A DNA stretch of 42,992 nucleotides from the IMG/VR virus record IMGVR_UViG_3300010430_000134, positions 1 through 42,992 of that record; one strand, 5' to 3'. Position 1 is the first letter of the stretch; the number at the start of each line of letters is the position of its first letter. The notes beneath the pieces were generated by a model that saw only the letters and a program-made list of their open reading frames with translations, was not told the origin of the DNA and did not search any database. Positions 1-6,698 of the stretch are shown in pieces. The stretch is from a virus. The translations under genes and the position numbers were made by a program.

Positions 1-5
1 AGCGC

Positions 6-689
6 GTGATAGGCCGGGCCATGGGGGAGCGGCTCCAGGCGGAGGTCGCAGCTCGGATCCCAGCACGCACCGGCTGGTTCTACATCTACAAGAGGTCGAT
101 CGAGTTCTGGGAGACCGAGGACGCCTCTGAGTGGGCGGTCCAGGGCTACACCACCCACCCGCTGGAGGGACTCCCCTTCGCCACCACCCTGCTGAGCTTC
201 CTCCCAGGTGACGACGCCAGCGAGGTCGTGGCCCGCTACAACCCGTGGGCGATCGACGCCATTCCCCCAATCGGGCGAGGCTACGGGGCCAACGTCATCA
301 CCCGTGTCGCCGACGAGGAGGAGGTAGCCGAGCAGCGAGAGCGGCTCCACGGCCTGCTCCCCATCATTCGAGGCGAGCTGAAGGCGACCGGGCGGTCCTT
401 GGGCACCACCCCATCGCCCGCGATCATCAACGGTGAGGTCTACCTGGACATGGTTTTCCTGGCCCGCCGCCTGGAGCTGGGCCTTGGTGGCTTCCCTCGC
501 CAGCCCCACTGGCTCCCCGCCGCCATCCGCGCCCGGGAGGAGGCCAGGGACGTGGCCAAGAGCAAACCGGTTCAGAAGGCCGTTGACAGCGCATTGTTAG
601 GTGACGATCCCCGTGGGCCAGCCCCTCGTTTGCTCACAAAGGCCCGAGCCAAACGGTTTGCAGAACTTCGTGTGCTGACTTGGGCGTAG
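6..689 (+). CDS. Hypothetical phage protein, possibly 5'-truncated
   Basis: At least 227 residues, ending in TAG at 687-689. The frame is open to the left edge, so the GTG at 6 or the ATG at 21 may be internal and the true start may lie outside the window. The N-terminal half is rich in aromatic residues (GWFYIYKRS, EFWETEDASEW); the C-terminal third is basic with Ala/Arg/Lys helices. I do not recognise the family. Lying before a tail-completion-like gene and the sheath, it is probably a head-tail connector or neck component, which is inference from position only. A 45 bp gap holding a promoter separates it from the next gene. Confidence 0.6.
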   Translation: MIGRAMGERLQAEVAARIPARTGWFYIYKRSIEFWETEDASEWAVQGYTTHPLEGLPFATTLLSFLPGDDASEVVARYNPWAIDAIPPIGRGYGANVITRVADEEEVAEQRERLHGLLPIIRGELKATGRSLGTTPSPAIINGEVYLDMVFLARRLELGLGGFPRQPHWLPAAIRAREEARDVAKSKPVQKAVDSALLGDDPRGPAPRLLTKARAKRFAELRVLTWA

Positions 690-693
690 CTTC

Positions 694-722
694 TTGAGAC
701 AGCTAGGTTTGTCTCGTACAAT
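694..722 (+). promoter_or_regulatory. Sigma70-like promoter for the gene at 735
   Basis: TTGAGA (694-699), a 17 bp spacer, then TACAAT (717-722); each hexamer matches the consensus at five of six positions. The spacer holds a 6 bp perfect dyad, GAGACA (696-701) and TGTCTC (710-715), that could be an operator. Predicted transcription start is near 729, about 6 nt before the ATG at 735, so the transcript would be nearly leaderless. No Shine-Dalgarno sequence precedes that ATG. Confidence 0.55.
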
Positions 723-734
723 CGCTAGACGACT

Positions 735-1532
735 ATGGCCGGACCTTTCACACAATTCGGAGAGCGCACCGGATCCCTGGATTTCATGGACTGGGATCTT
801 GCTGTGGTGCAGGGTCTTGGCGGCGTCCACGACGACGTGGAGAACCAGTGGTATCTGCCGCTCGATGTCTACATCGACGACCCCTTCTCGCCCTCCGCGG
901 TCGAGAAGGCATTGATGGTGAACAAGCGTCCCGAGCCGACCCAGGTCGAAATGGACGTGCCCGAAATCGCGATCTTCTGCGACGACCGGGCCCCGGACGC
1001 GAGCCGCCTACTCGGCTCCGGCACGACGCAGTATCGGCTCCCCGCCGAGGGCTCGACGCCCGTCTCGGTCTACGGCCAGATCGGCTACAACTACTACGAG
1101 ACGAAGGAGCAGGAGCGCCCCTACGACCTCGTCTACTCGGTGGAGACGTGGGCCCGCTACCGGCCTGTGGCGCTCATGCTGCTTCAGCATGTGCTTGCCA
1201 GGTTCCCGCTGCGGGGCACGATCAACATAGTGGACGGACGCGGCGTCGAGCGGACCTACCTGGTCACCCAGGAAGCGGTCGCAGACCTCACCGAAGTTCG
1301 CAGTATGGTAGATCGTCTCGTCGGCTTCTCTGTTACCCTTCGGATCGAGGCCGAGGTGACGCTCGATCGTGAGCCGGTGTGCGTGCCTGGGTTTACTGGA
1401 CCAACGACGCCGGACCCCGGCGACCTCCCGCCTTGGAACCCGGACTTCCCGGGTGGGAACCCTGGTCTCCCAGGCGACGGTCTCTACGGGAGCGGCCTCG
1501 CTGACATTCGCGCGACGTTGTTGGAGGACTAG
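735..1532 (+). CDS. Putative neck / tail-completion protein
   Basis: 265 residues. The middle (about residues 135-225) alternates helix and strand, including RGTINIVDGRG and VTLRIEAEVTLD, which resembles virion proteins found just before the sheath in myoviruses. The C-terminus (about 220-250) is a Pro/Gly/Asp linker (PGDLPPWNPDFPGGNPGLPG), probably disordered. The ATG at 735 is chosen because a good promoter ends 12 nt upstream and there is no alternative start in the gap. The stop is 3 nt before the next start. Tail terminator or neck function is inferred from position; the family was not recognised with certainty. Confidence 0.6.
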   Translation: MAGPFTQFGERTGSLDFMDWDLAVVQGLGGVHDDVENQWYLPLDVYIDDPFSPSAVEKALMVNKRPEPTQVEMDVPEIAIFCDDRAPDASRLLGSGTTQYRLPAEGSTPVSVYGQIGYNYYETKEQERPYDLVYSVETWARYRPVALMLLQHVLARFPLRGTINIVDGRGVERTYLVTQEAVADLTEVRSMVDRLVGFSVTLRIEAEVTLDREPVCVPGFTGPTTPDPGDLPPWNPDFPGGNPGLPGDGLYGSGLADIRATLLED

Positions 1533-1535
1533 GGT

Positions 1536-1916
1536 ATGAAGAAGCAAGGCTACCAGGTCATTGGGCGTCAGCCCGTTTGCATCGACTTCGCGGACGGCCG
1601 GACGGTCTCCTTCCGCCCCGGCAAGCGCTTCGAGGCGCACCCGACCAACAAGTCCGTGGTCCGCGCCATGCGGGGCAACAGCCTCCGGCAGCTCGCCGCC
1701 AACGAACGTGGGACCGAACCGGTGACCCTGGGAATGGACCCCCACCGGGCGTCCACCATCGGCTACCGGAATCAGTTGGCCCAGAACAAGGTGGCGGCTG
1801 CGGCAAAGGCGAAGGAGGGCGTGCATCGCGCAACCCCCAAGCCTGCGCCCAAGAAGTCCAAGCCGTCCGTCAACCCCGACAGCTTCGGCGGCCCCAAGCC
1901 GACTGACAACGACTAG
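1536..1916 (+). CDS. Small basic hypothetical virion-region protein
   Basis: 126 residues. The first ~55 residues look compact (VCIDFADGRTVSFRPGKRFEA, then FEAHPTNKSVVRAMR), and the rest is a Lys/Ala/Pro-rich tail (KAAAAKAKEG, PKPAPKKSKPS) likely to be flexible. GGAGG at 1523-1527, inside the end of the previous gene, is spaced 8 nt from the ATG and supports the start. It is tightly coupled to the genes on both sides. Such small proteins between the tail-completion gene and the sheath are common in large myoviruses. I cannot assign a function. Confidence 0.6.
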   Translation: MKKQGYQVIGRQPVCIDFADGRTVSFRPGKRFEAHPTNKSVVRAMRGNSLRQLAANERGTEPVTLGMDPHRASTIGYRNQLAQNKVAAAAKAKEGVHRATPKPAPKKSKPSVNPDSFGGPKPTDND

Positions 1917-1927
1917 GGAGGCCCCGC

Positions 1928-4723
1928 GTGCCCACGATCGAATACAACAGCCCTGGTGTTTACGGGATCGAAGTCGCGCCCGGTCGCGCCAACGAGGGCA
2001 TCTCGCCCGCCAAGATGGGGGTCGCTGGCTGGACCGAGCAGGGTCCGAGCAACGAACCCGTCGAGGTGCGCTCCGTCAAGGAGTTCACCCGGATCTTCGG
2101 CGGCATGTCCCAGATGGGGCTCACGCCGATCTCCATGCGTGCCTTCTTCGGCACGGGTGGCCAGCGCGCGTGGGTCGTTCGTGTCGTCCCCGCCGACGCT
2201 GTGGCGGCCCTCGTGGACGTGGACGCCGGTCCCGTCAAGTGGACCTTCACCTCCTTCGGTGAGGGCGTCTGGGGCAACGACACCGTCATTCGGATCGAGG
2301 GCAACCGGAACTTCCGCGACCTCACCTCGTCGCCCCCGGCCTACACCAAGTTCGACGTGAAGGTGCTGCGCCCCGCGTCCTTCGACCCGGCCTTCCAGGT
2401 CGCGGAGGAGGTCTTCGAGGCGGTCCAGTTCACCGACCCCCTGGCGTCCGACTACCTCACCGCCGCCATGACGGACCCCCGTCGGCCCAGCCGACTGGTG
2501 GTCCTGACCGAAGGCGCTGGTGGCACCCCCTCCGGGCTGATCGGCGCGGACTTCACGGACGAGCCGGTTGGCGTCGGGGCTCCGCCCCAGACCCAGTACG
2601 TCTACACCCTGCTGAACCTCCCCGTCGTGGACGGCTCCGTCACCCTTGTGGCGGGCGGCGTTGACATCGACGACGAGGCCCAGACGGTCGTCCCCGTCCC
2701 CGACGCCATCGCCACCGGGTTCACCGGAACGCTGGCCAGCGCACCCGCGCTCGACGGCACCTTGCGCATGTTCTACGCCAAGTCCCCGGCAGTGCTCAAC
2801 GAGGCGGCCCCCTTCGTCGGGCTCGTCAACGGCGCGAACCCCGACTACACCCTCGCCGCTGGCGCGCTGTCGGATTCGATCCACCGCGAAGGCACCGTGT
2901 TCCGGGTCCGCATTCCGAACCTGGACGCTGCCTCCGGCGGCGCTGGCAACCGGGGCACCACCACGGGTGGCGGCACCTTCGACCTGAGCGCGGGAACCTT
3001 CCCCGTCACGGCGCTGGGCCAACCGGTTCACCCTGGCACGATCCTGGTCACCTTCGTCGGCACCGGTGACACGGTTGTGGACGACGGAGCTGGCGGTGTG
3101 ACCGGCACCGGTGGCCTGGCTGCGCTGGTCGGGTTCATCGACTACTCGACCGGGCTCATGTGGGCCGACGCGGCCTTCACCGTCCCCCTCGTGGCGACGG
3201 CGCAGACGCCCACCACGGCCGTCACCGCGACCTTCGACGTTTCGACCTTCATCACCAAGACGGCGGGCACCGACAACCTGGAGCTGGGCGTTGTGCTCAC
3301 GACCCCGGGCGCGTTCGGCGCGGTCCTCGACGGTGCGGGCACCAACCCCAACACGGTCGATCTGGTGGACAGCGTCACCACCCCCACCGGTGCGGGCGCT
3401 ATCCTGATCTCGGTCACGGTCGCCCCCGCCACCTACGGCCCAGGTGTCCTGCTGGTGGACTTCGTCGCCTCCGGGATCATCGAGTCCGACGTGGCTGGCA
3501 ACCTGACCGGCGACGTGGGGATCGGCACCAACACCGTAGACTTCGTCACCGGCGACTTCGACGTGGAGCTGGCGGTCGCTGCGCTGACCGGTGAGACGGT
3601 GGACGCGGACTACCAGACCGGGCAGCTCGTCTTCGACGACGGCCTTGGCAACCTCACGGGTGACGTGGACGCGGCCGGGAACAACACGATCAACTACACC
3701 ACGGGTGCGATCGACGTGACCTTCGCGGCAGCCCCGCCCCTGGCGTCGGCTGTGCTGGCCAACTACAGCCAGCTCCCGACCTTTATCGAGTACCCCCTCG
3801 CGGGCGGGCTCGACGGCACGGCGGTCACCCGGAACGACATCTCCAACGCGGCACTTCTGGAGGACGACCAGCTCGGTCTGTTCGCTCTGGACCGCGTCGA
3901 AGACCCCCTGAACGTGATCCTGCCCGACTTCGAGGGCTCGTCGAACGTCCAGAACGACCTGGTGGACTACTGCGAGGATCGGGACACCCGGTTCGCCATT
4001 CTGGGCTTCGCCAACGGCACCACCTACCAGGAGGCGATCCAGTACAACCTGGTCACCCAGGCGTGGGACACGAAGGTGGCGGCGATCTACTGGCCGAACA
4101 TCTACTTCGTGAACGAGGAGACCGATCGGCCCGAGCTGATCCCGGTGACCCCGTTCATCGCGGGCGTCTACGCCAAGACCGCGCGCAACAAGAACGTGGG
4201 CAAGGCCCCCGGCGGTATCGAGGACGGTCTCCTCGACGCCAACGGGACCGTCGCCCCCGAGTTCGAGCGCCAGGTCAACGACGTGCGGGTGCGCGACAAC
4301 CTCTACCAGTCCCGGATCAATCCGCTGTTCAACTCGAACGCGACCGGGTTCGTGGTCTGGGGTGTCCGCTCCCTCTCGAACGAGCCCCGCTGGCGCTACG
4401 TGCAGGCGCGCCTGCTCCACAACTTCCTGTTCGACGCGGTCCGCCGCCAGCTCCTGTGGGCGGTCTTCGAGAACAACGGCCCCGCGCTGTGGTCGAAGGT
4501 CGAGAACGTCCTCACAGCCTACTTCCAGACGCTCTACGAGGCCGGGTTCTTCGCGGGCACCGTGGAGGCGCAGGCTTACTTCGTCACTTGCAACGTCACC
4601 AACAACAACCAGGCGACGGTGGACGCGGGCCAGCTCATCATCGACATCGGGTTCTCGCCCTTCAAGCCCGCTGAGTTCGTGATCTTCACGCTCCAGCAGC
4701 CCGCCAGCACGACCACGGTCTAG
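1928..4723 (+). CDS. Tail sheath protein (contractile), with a large inserted region
   Basis: 931 residues; GTG start 6 nt after GGGAGG. It forms the contractile outer sheath around the tail tube. The N-terminus has sheath hallmarks: SPGVYGIEVAPG, then GVAGWTEQGP and EFTRIFGG, then RAWVVRV. The conserved C-terminal sheath domain (about 640-931) includes WRYVQARLLHNFLFDAVRR, WSKVENVLTAYFQ and an Asn-rich VTNNNQATVDAG. T4 gp18 is 659 residues, so about 270 extra residues sit in the middle. That part (about 190-640) is Gly/Thr/Asp-rich and carries imperfect repeats of the form GNLTGDV...YTTGAIDV (about 521-546 and 571-597, with weaker relatives FDLSAGTFPV near 348 and FIDYSTGLMW near 402). These are probably beta-sandwich decorations on the outer surface. 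Confident as sheath; the insertion's role is unknown. Confidence 0.95.
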   Translation: MPTIEYNSPGVYGIEVAPGRANEGISPAKMGVAGWTEQGPSNEPVEVRSVKEFTRIFGGMSQMGLTPISMRAFFGTGGQRAWVVRVVPADAVAALVDVDAGPVKWTFTSFGEGVWGNDTVIRIEGNRNFRDLTSSPPAYTKFDVKVLRPASFDPAFQVAEEVFEAVQFTDPLASDYLTAAMTDPRRPSRLVVLTEGAGGTPSGLIGADFTDEPVGVGAPPQTQYVYTLLNLPVVDGSVTLVAGGVDIDDEAQTVVPVPDAIATGFTGTLASAPALDGTLRMFYAKSPAVLNEAAPFVGLVNGANPDYTLAAGALSDSIHREGTVFRVRIPNLDAASGGAGNRGTTTGGGTFDLSAGTFPVTALGQPVHPGTILVTFVGTGDTVVDDGAGGVTGTGGLAALVGFIDYSTGLMWADAAFTVPLVATAQTPTTAVTATFDVSTFITKTAGTDNLELGVVLTTPGAFGAVLDGAGTNPNTVDLVDSVTTPTGAGAILISVTVAPATYGPGVLLVDFVASGIIESDVAGNLTGDVGIGTNTVDFVTGDFDVELAVAALTGETVDADYQTGQLVFDDGLGNLTGDVDAAGNNTINYTTGAIDVTFAAAPPLASAVLANYSQLPTFIEYPLAGGLDGTAVTRNDISNAALLEDDQLGLFALDRVEDPLNVILPDFEGSSNVQNDLVDYCEDRDTRFAILGFANGTTYQEAIQYNLVTQAWDTKVAAIYWPNIYFVNEETDRPELIPVTPFIAGVYAKTARNKNVGKAPGGIEDGLLDANGTVAPEFERQVNDVRVRDNLYQSRINPLFNSNATGFVVWGVRSLSNEPRWRYVQARLLHNFLFDAVRRQLLWAVFENNGPALWSKVENVLTAYFQTLYEAGFFAGTVEAQAYFVTCNVTNNNQATVDAGQLIIDIGFSPFKPAEFVIFTLQQPASTTTV

Positions 4724-4731
4724 GTCGTGTT
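4706..4731 (+). other. Stem-loop spanning the sheath stop codon
   Basis: CACGACC (4708-4714) pairs perfectly with GGTCGTG (4723-4729) around an 8-nt loop; one G-U and one A-U pair extend it to 9 bp. The sheath stop TAG (4721-4723) lies at the loop/right-arm junction. No T-run follows, so it is not a standard intrinsic terminator. It may be an mRNA processing or stability element between sheath and tube, two genes usually needed in different amounts. Confidence 0.45.
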
Positions 4732-4768
4732 CGTGGACTACGATGTGAAGAACCGCCGGAGGTAACCC

Positions 4769-5254
4769 ATGGCCCGCGCAATCGAAACCGATCCCTACCA
4801 CAACTTCCGGTTCCAGCTCGTGGACCCGAACGGCGGCAACCTCGACCCTGTCGCCGGGTTCACCATGGTGTCCATGCCGGACCACACCCAGACGATCGCC
4901 GAGTATCGCGAGGGGACCGACAAGTACACCAAGAAGTTCCCGGGGGTCAACTCGGTCAGCGACATCACCTTCGAGAAGGGGATCTTCCGGCGCGACTCCG
5001 ACCTCTACGATTGGTTCCTCAAGACCGTCAACGGTGGCGAGGAGTATCGGACCGACCTGATCCTCAACGAGTTCCACATCGCGGACGAGTTCGGGATCAA
5101 CGGCAGCCCCAGCCGGGTCACCCGCCTCGAAGAGGTCTTGCCCAGCTCGGTCAAGCCGACCGCCGACAAGGACGCCACCAGCTCCGAGGTCGCCATCGCG
5201 TCCATGACGTGCGCGGTCGAGCGCTTCTTCCCGGTGCTCCTGCCCAACGCCTAG
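4769..5254 (+). CDS. Tail tube protein (T4 gp19-like)
   Basis: 161 residues, close to T4 gp19 (163). It polymerises into the inner tube through which DNA passes. The sequence follows the gp19 family pattern: an N-terminal DPYHNFRFQLV strand, a loop, IAEYREGTDKYTKKFPG (the conserved E-x-REG...K-x-PG element), SDITFEKGIFRRDSDLYDWF (strand and helix), and a C-terminal strand region. A GGAGG 6 nt before the ATG supports strong initiation. It directly follows the sheath, the usual order. A paralogue-like gene lies at 5657. Confidence 0.9.
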   Translation: MARAIETDPYHNFRFQLVDPNGGNLDPVAGFTMVSMPDHTQTIAEYREGTDKYTKKFPGVNSVSDITFEKGIFRRDSDLYDWFLKTVNGGEEYRTDLILNEFHIADEFGINGSPSRVTRLEEVLPSSVKPTADKDATSSEVAIASMTCAVERFFPVLLPNA

Positions 5255-5286
5255 CGATAAATCTCGGTCGCCTGCCTCGTCTAGCG
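5254..5286 (+). promoter_or_regulatory. Bipartite element GCGATAAA-N13-CCTCGTCTA-GCG before gene 5291
   Basis: GCGATAAA at 5254-5261, 13 bases, CCTCGTCTA at 5275-5283, then GCG. The same two blocks with the same 13-base spacing occur on the - strand at 33845-33812 upstream of the only - strand gene. Both lie in non-coding gaps, immediately 5' of small genes of unknown function. A phage-specific promoter or operator is the likely role (inference). Confidence 0.5.
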
Positions 5287-5290
5287 AGAC

Positions 5291-5632
5291 ATGACGACCA
5301 CGACCGAGATCAGAACCGCCCCCAAGAGCTTCGACGTGACGACCCACATGGGTCTCCACAACGCCTGGGATCTCTACTACGAGATGGAGCGCGAGTGCCC
5401 GCTCTGCGACGACGATCACGACGGCTACTCCAGCTCCATGTTCGACCTGTTCGACAAGCTGGGGAAGGCCCTCCTCCGCATGCAGACGGAGGACGGCCCG
5501 GAGTATTGCCTGTTCAAGCTCCACCAGGCTCGTCAGCCCTACCACCAGGAGGAGCTGCGCCGCGAGCAAGAGGAGTCGGACTACTGGTTCAACTACGGGT
5601 GGGATGCGGCCAAAGAGGGCCGCGCGATCTAG
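5291..5632 (+). CDS. Small acidic hypothetical protein with CPLC motif
   Basis: 113 residues. After a Thr-rich start it has LHNAWDLYYEMERECPLCDDDHDGYSS, where the CxxC pair may bind metal or be redox-active, then LFDKLGKALLRMQTEDG and a charged helical C-terminus ending WNFNYGWDAA-like aromatic residues (YWFNYGWDAAKEG). There is no convincing Shine-Dalgarno sequence; the ATG follows the bipartite element by a few bases, so a very short leader is possible. It interrupts the two tube-type genes and has its own upstream element, which suggests separate regulation from the structural operon. Function unknown. Confidence 0.65.
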   Translation: MTTTTEIRTAPKSFDVTTHMGLHNAWDLYYEMERECPLCDDDHDGYSSSMFDLFDKLGKALLRMQTEDGPEYCLFKLHQARQPYHQEELRREQEESDYWFNYGWDAAKEGRAI

Positions 5633-5644
5633 CGCGCCAAACGC

Positions 5645-5650
5645 TAGGAT
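5645..5650 (+). promoter_or_regulatory. Possible -10 element (TAGGAT) before gene 5657
   Basis: TAGGAT ends 6 nt before the ATG at 5657, so a transcript would start at or next to the start codon. The same hexamer is the -10 of the better promoter at 6190-6218. No recognisable -35 element is present at the expected spacing, so this is weak. Confidence 0.25.
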
Positions 5651-5656
5651 AGGGCC

Positions 5657-6193
5657 ATGGCCCGCTCCTACCTTGTAGACCCGCTCCTCGCCTGCAACTT
5701 CGCGTTGATCGACGTGCCCGCAGTCGGGCTCGCCCCCCTCGCCTTCCCCTTCAAGCTGGCCAAGACCGCGCTCGCCAACGGCTCCTTCGTCGGCATGCAG
5801 TCGATCTCGGTTCCCGAGATGTCCGCCGAGACCAGGCAGATCAAAGAGGGGACTGCCGACTTCGTCCACACGGTCTACACCGGCTTCACGACCGGCGGCA
5901 CCGCGACCCTCACTCAAGCCGTCCTGGCCTCCAGCTTGGATATGTACCTCTGGTTCCTTCAGGGGATTCGCGGGCGCTTCGTGCCGCGCCGACACTTCAT
6001 CGTGGCTCACCTACGCCAGGACAAGTCGCTCCCCAGGCGGCTGGTGTTCCTCCAGAACTGCATCCCGATCTCCTGGAAGCCAGCCTCCGACTTCGACGCC
6101 ACCGCTGCCCAGGTCTCGCTGGAGTCGATCACGATGCAAGTGACCCACATCACCCCGATCCCGACCCAGTTCGACGATCTCTCGAAGGCTTGA
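5657..6193 (+). CDS. Second tail-tube-like protein (gp19-related)
   Basis: 178 residues. It shares the layout of the tube protein at 4769: an N-terminal LVDPLLACNFALI strand, then GMQSISVPEMSAETRQIKEGTADFVHTV (the E-x-R-x-x-x-EG tube motif), then a DMYLWFLQGI helix and C-terminal strands ending in VTHITPI. Identity with the first copy is low by eye. In phages with two such genes, one builds the tube shaft and the other is often an initiator or adaptor at the baseplate; which applies here is inference. The ATG is directly preceded by a possible -10 element and only a weak AGGG-like ribosome site. Confidence 0.75.
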   Translation: MARSYLVDPLLACNFALIDVPAVGLAPLAFPFKLAKTALANGSFVGMQSISVPEMSAETRQIKEGTADFVHTVYTGFTTGGTATLTQAVLASSLDMYLWFLQGIRGRFVPRRHFIVAHLRQDKSLPRRLVFLQNCIPISWKPASDFDATAAQVSLESITMQVTHITPIPTQFDDLSKA

Positions 6194-6218
6194 CCCGCCC
6201 CGCAGGCTCGTGTAGGAT
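6190..6218 (+). promoter_or_regulatory. Sigma70-like promoter for the ribbon-helix-helix gene
   Basis: TTGACC (6190-6195), spacer of exactly 17 bp, TAGGAT (6213-6218). The -35 begins on the last base before the stop of the previous gene. Predicted start is near 6225, giving a leader of about 21 nt that contains GGGAG (6233-6237) before the ATG at 6246. Confidence 0.6.
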
Positions 6219-6245
6219 TCCCTCACCAACGTGGGAGTCTTACAC
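6210..6245 (+). other. 13-bp dyad overlapping the -10 box and the ribosome binding site
   Basis: GTGTAGGATTCCC (6210-6222) and GGGAGTCTTACAC (6233-6245) are inverted copies matching at 11 of 13 positions; in RNA both mismatches become G-U pairs, so all 13 pairs can form around a 10-nt loop. The left arm contains the -10 hexamer, the right arm contains the Shine-Dalgarno sequence and ends at the base before the ATG. Read-through mRNA would have a hidden ribosome site; mRNA started at about 6225 would lack the left arm. Confidence 0.6.
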
Positions 6246-6698
6246 ATGGCGGACAAGCTCCGACTGAACTACACCCTCTCGGAACGCGCCTACGAGCTGC
6301 TGAACACCTATCGGGACCAGACGGGGCGCAAGCCCACCGAGGTCGTTCGCCAACTTCTCGTGGAATACGTCCAAGGGTTCCTGGAGCCGATCAACAAGCC
6401 CGGTCCGCACCCGGACGGCCCCCGCCAGGACGTCTACCTCATGCCCGGCACGGTCGAGATGGCCGAGGCCCGCGCCACCAACGACGGCTACCCGTCGCTG
6501 TCAGCCCTGATCGACCGGCTGACCCAGGAGTTCGTCACAGGGCGCATTCGCAGCCCCCAGGAGCTGGTCACCGTCAAGCTACAGATCCCGCTCAACTTCT
6601 ACGCCGAGCTGGCCCGTGAGGGCGCTGTGGAGGACGTGATCCTCCGGCGGCTGGAGGAGAGCCGAGCGCAACAACAACCTGTTGAGGAGGCAGCCTAG
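6246..6698 (+). CDS. Protein with three tandem ribbon-helix-helix-like units
   Basis: 150 residues. Three segments repeat a strand-helix-turn-helix pattern: residues 5-42 (LRLNYTLSERAYELLNTY, TGRKPTEVVRQLLVEYV), 63-97 (VYLMPGTVEMAEARATNDG, PSLSALIDRLTQEFV) and 108-138 (VTVKLQIPLNFYAELAREG, VEDVILRRLEE). Each looks like an Arc/CopG-type DNA-binding unit, normally a ~45-residue dimer. The ATG at 6246 is preferred over the GTG at 6231, which would overlap the ribosome site. Its own promoter and dyad suggest autoregulation. It overlaps the next start by 1 base. An alternative is a tail assembly chaperone, expected at this position; the fold is read by eye only. Confidence 0.65.
   Translation: MADKLRLNYTLSERAYELLNTYRDQTGRKPTEVVRQLLVEYVQGFLEPINKPGPHPDGPRQDVYLMPGTVEMAEARATNDGYPSLSALIDRLTQEFVTGRIRSPQELVTVKLQIPLNFYAELAREGAVEDVILRRLEESRAQQQPVEEAA

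Noticed and set aside
723-750. Third copy of the bipartite element on the - strand near the gene at 735
   Set aside because: TCGTCTAGCG and AAAGGTCCG are present, but the GCGATAAA block is missing, the spacing differs, and half of it is coding sequence.
1913-6010. 1365-codon open frame on the - strand, antisense to sheath, tube and neighbours
   Set aside because: GC-rich DNA with strong third-position bias leaves the opposite strand open. The translation is low-complexity Arg/Gly/Val/Glu with no domain pattern and crosses four well-supported genes.
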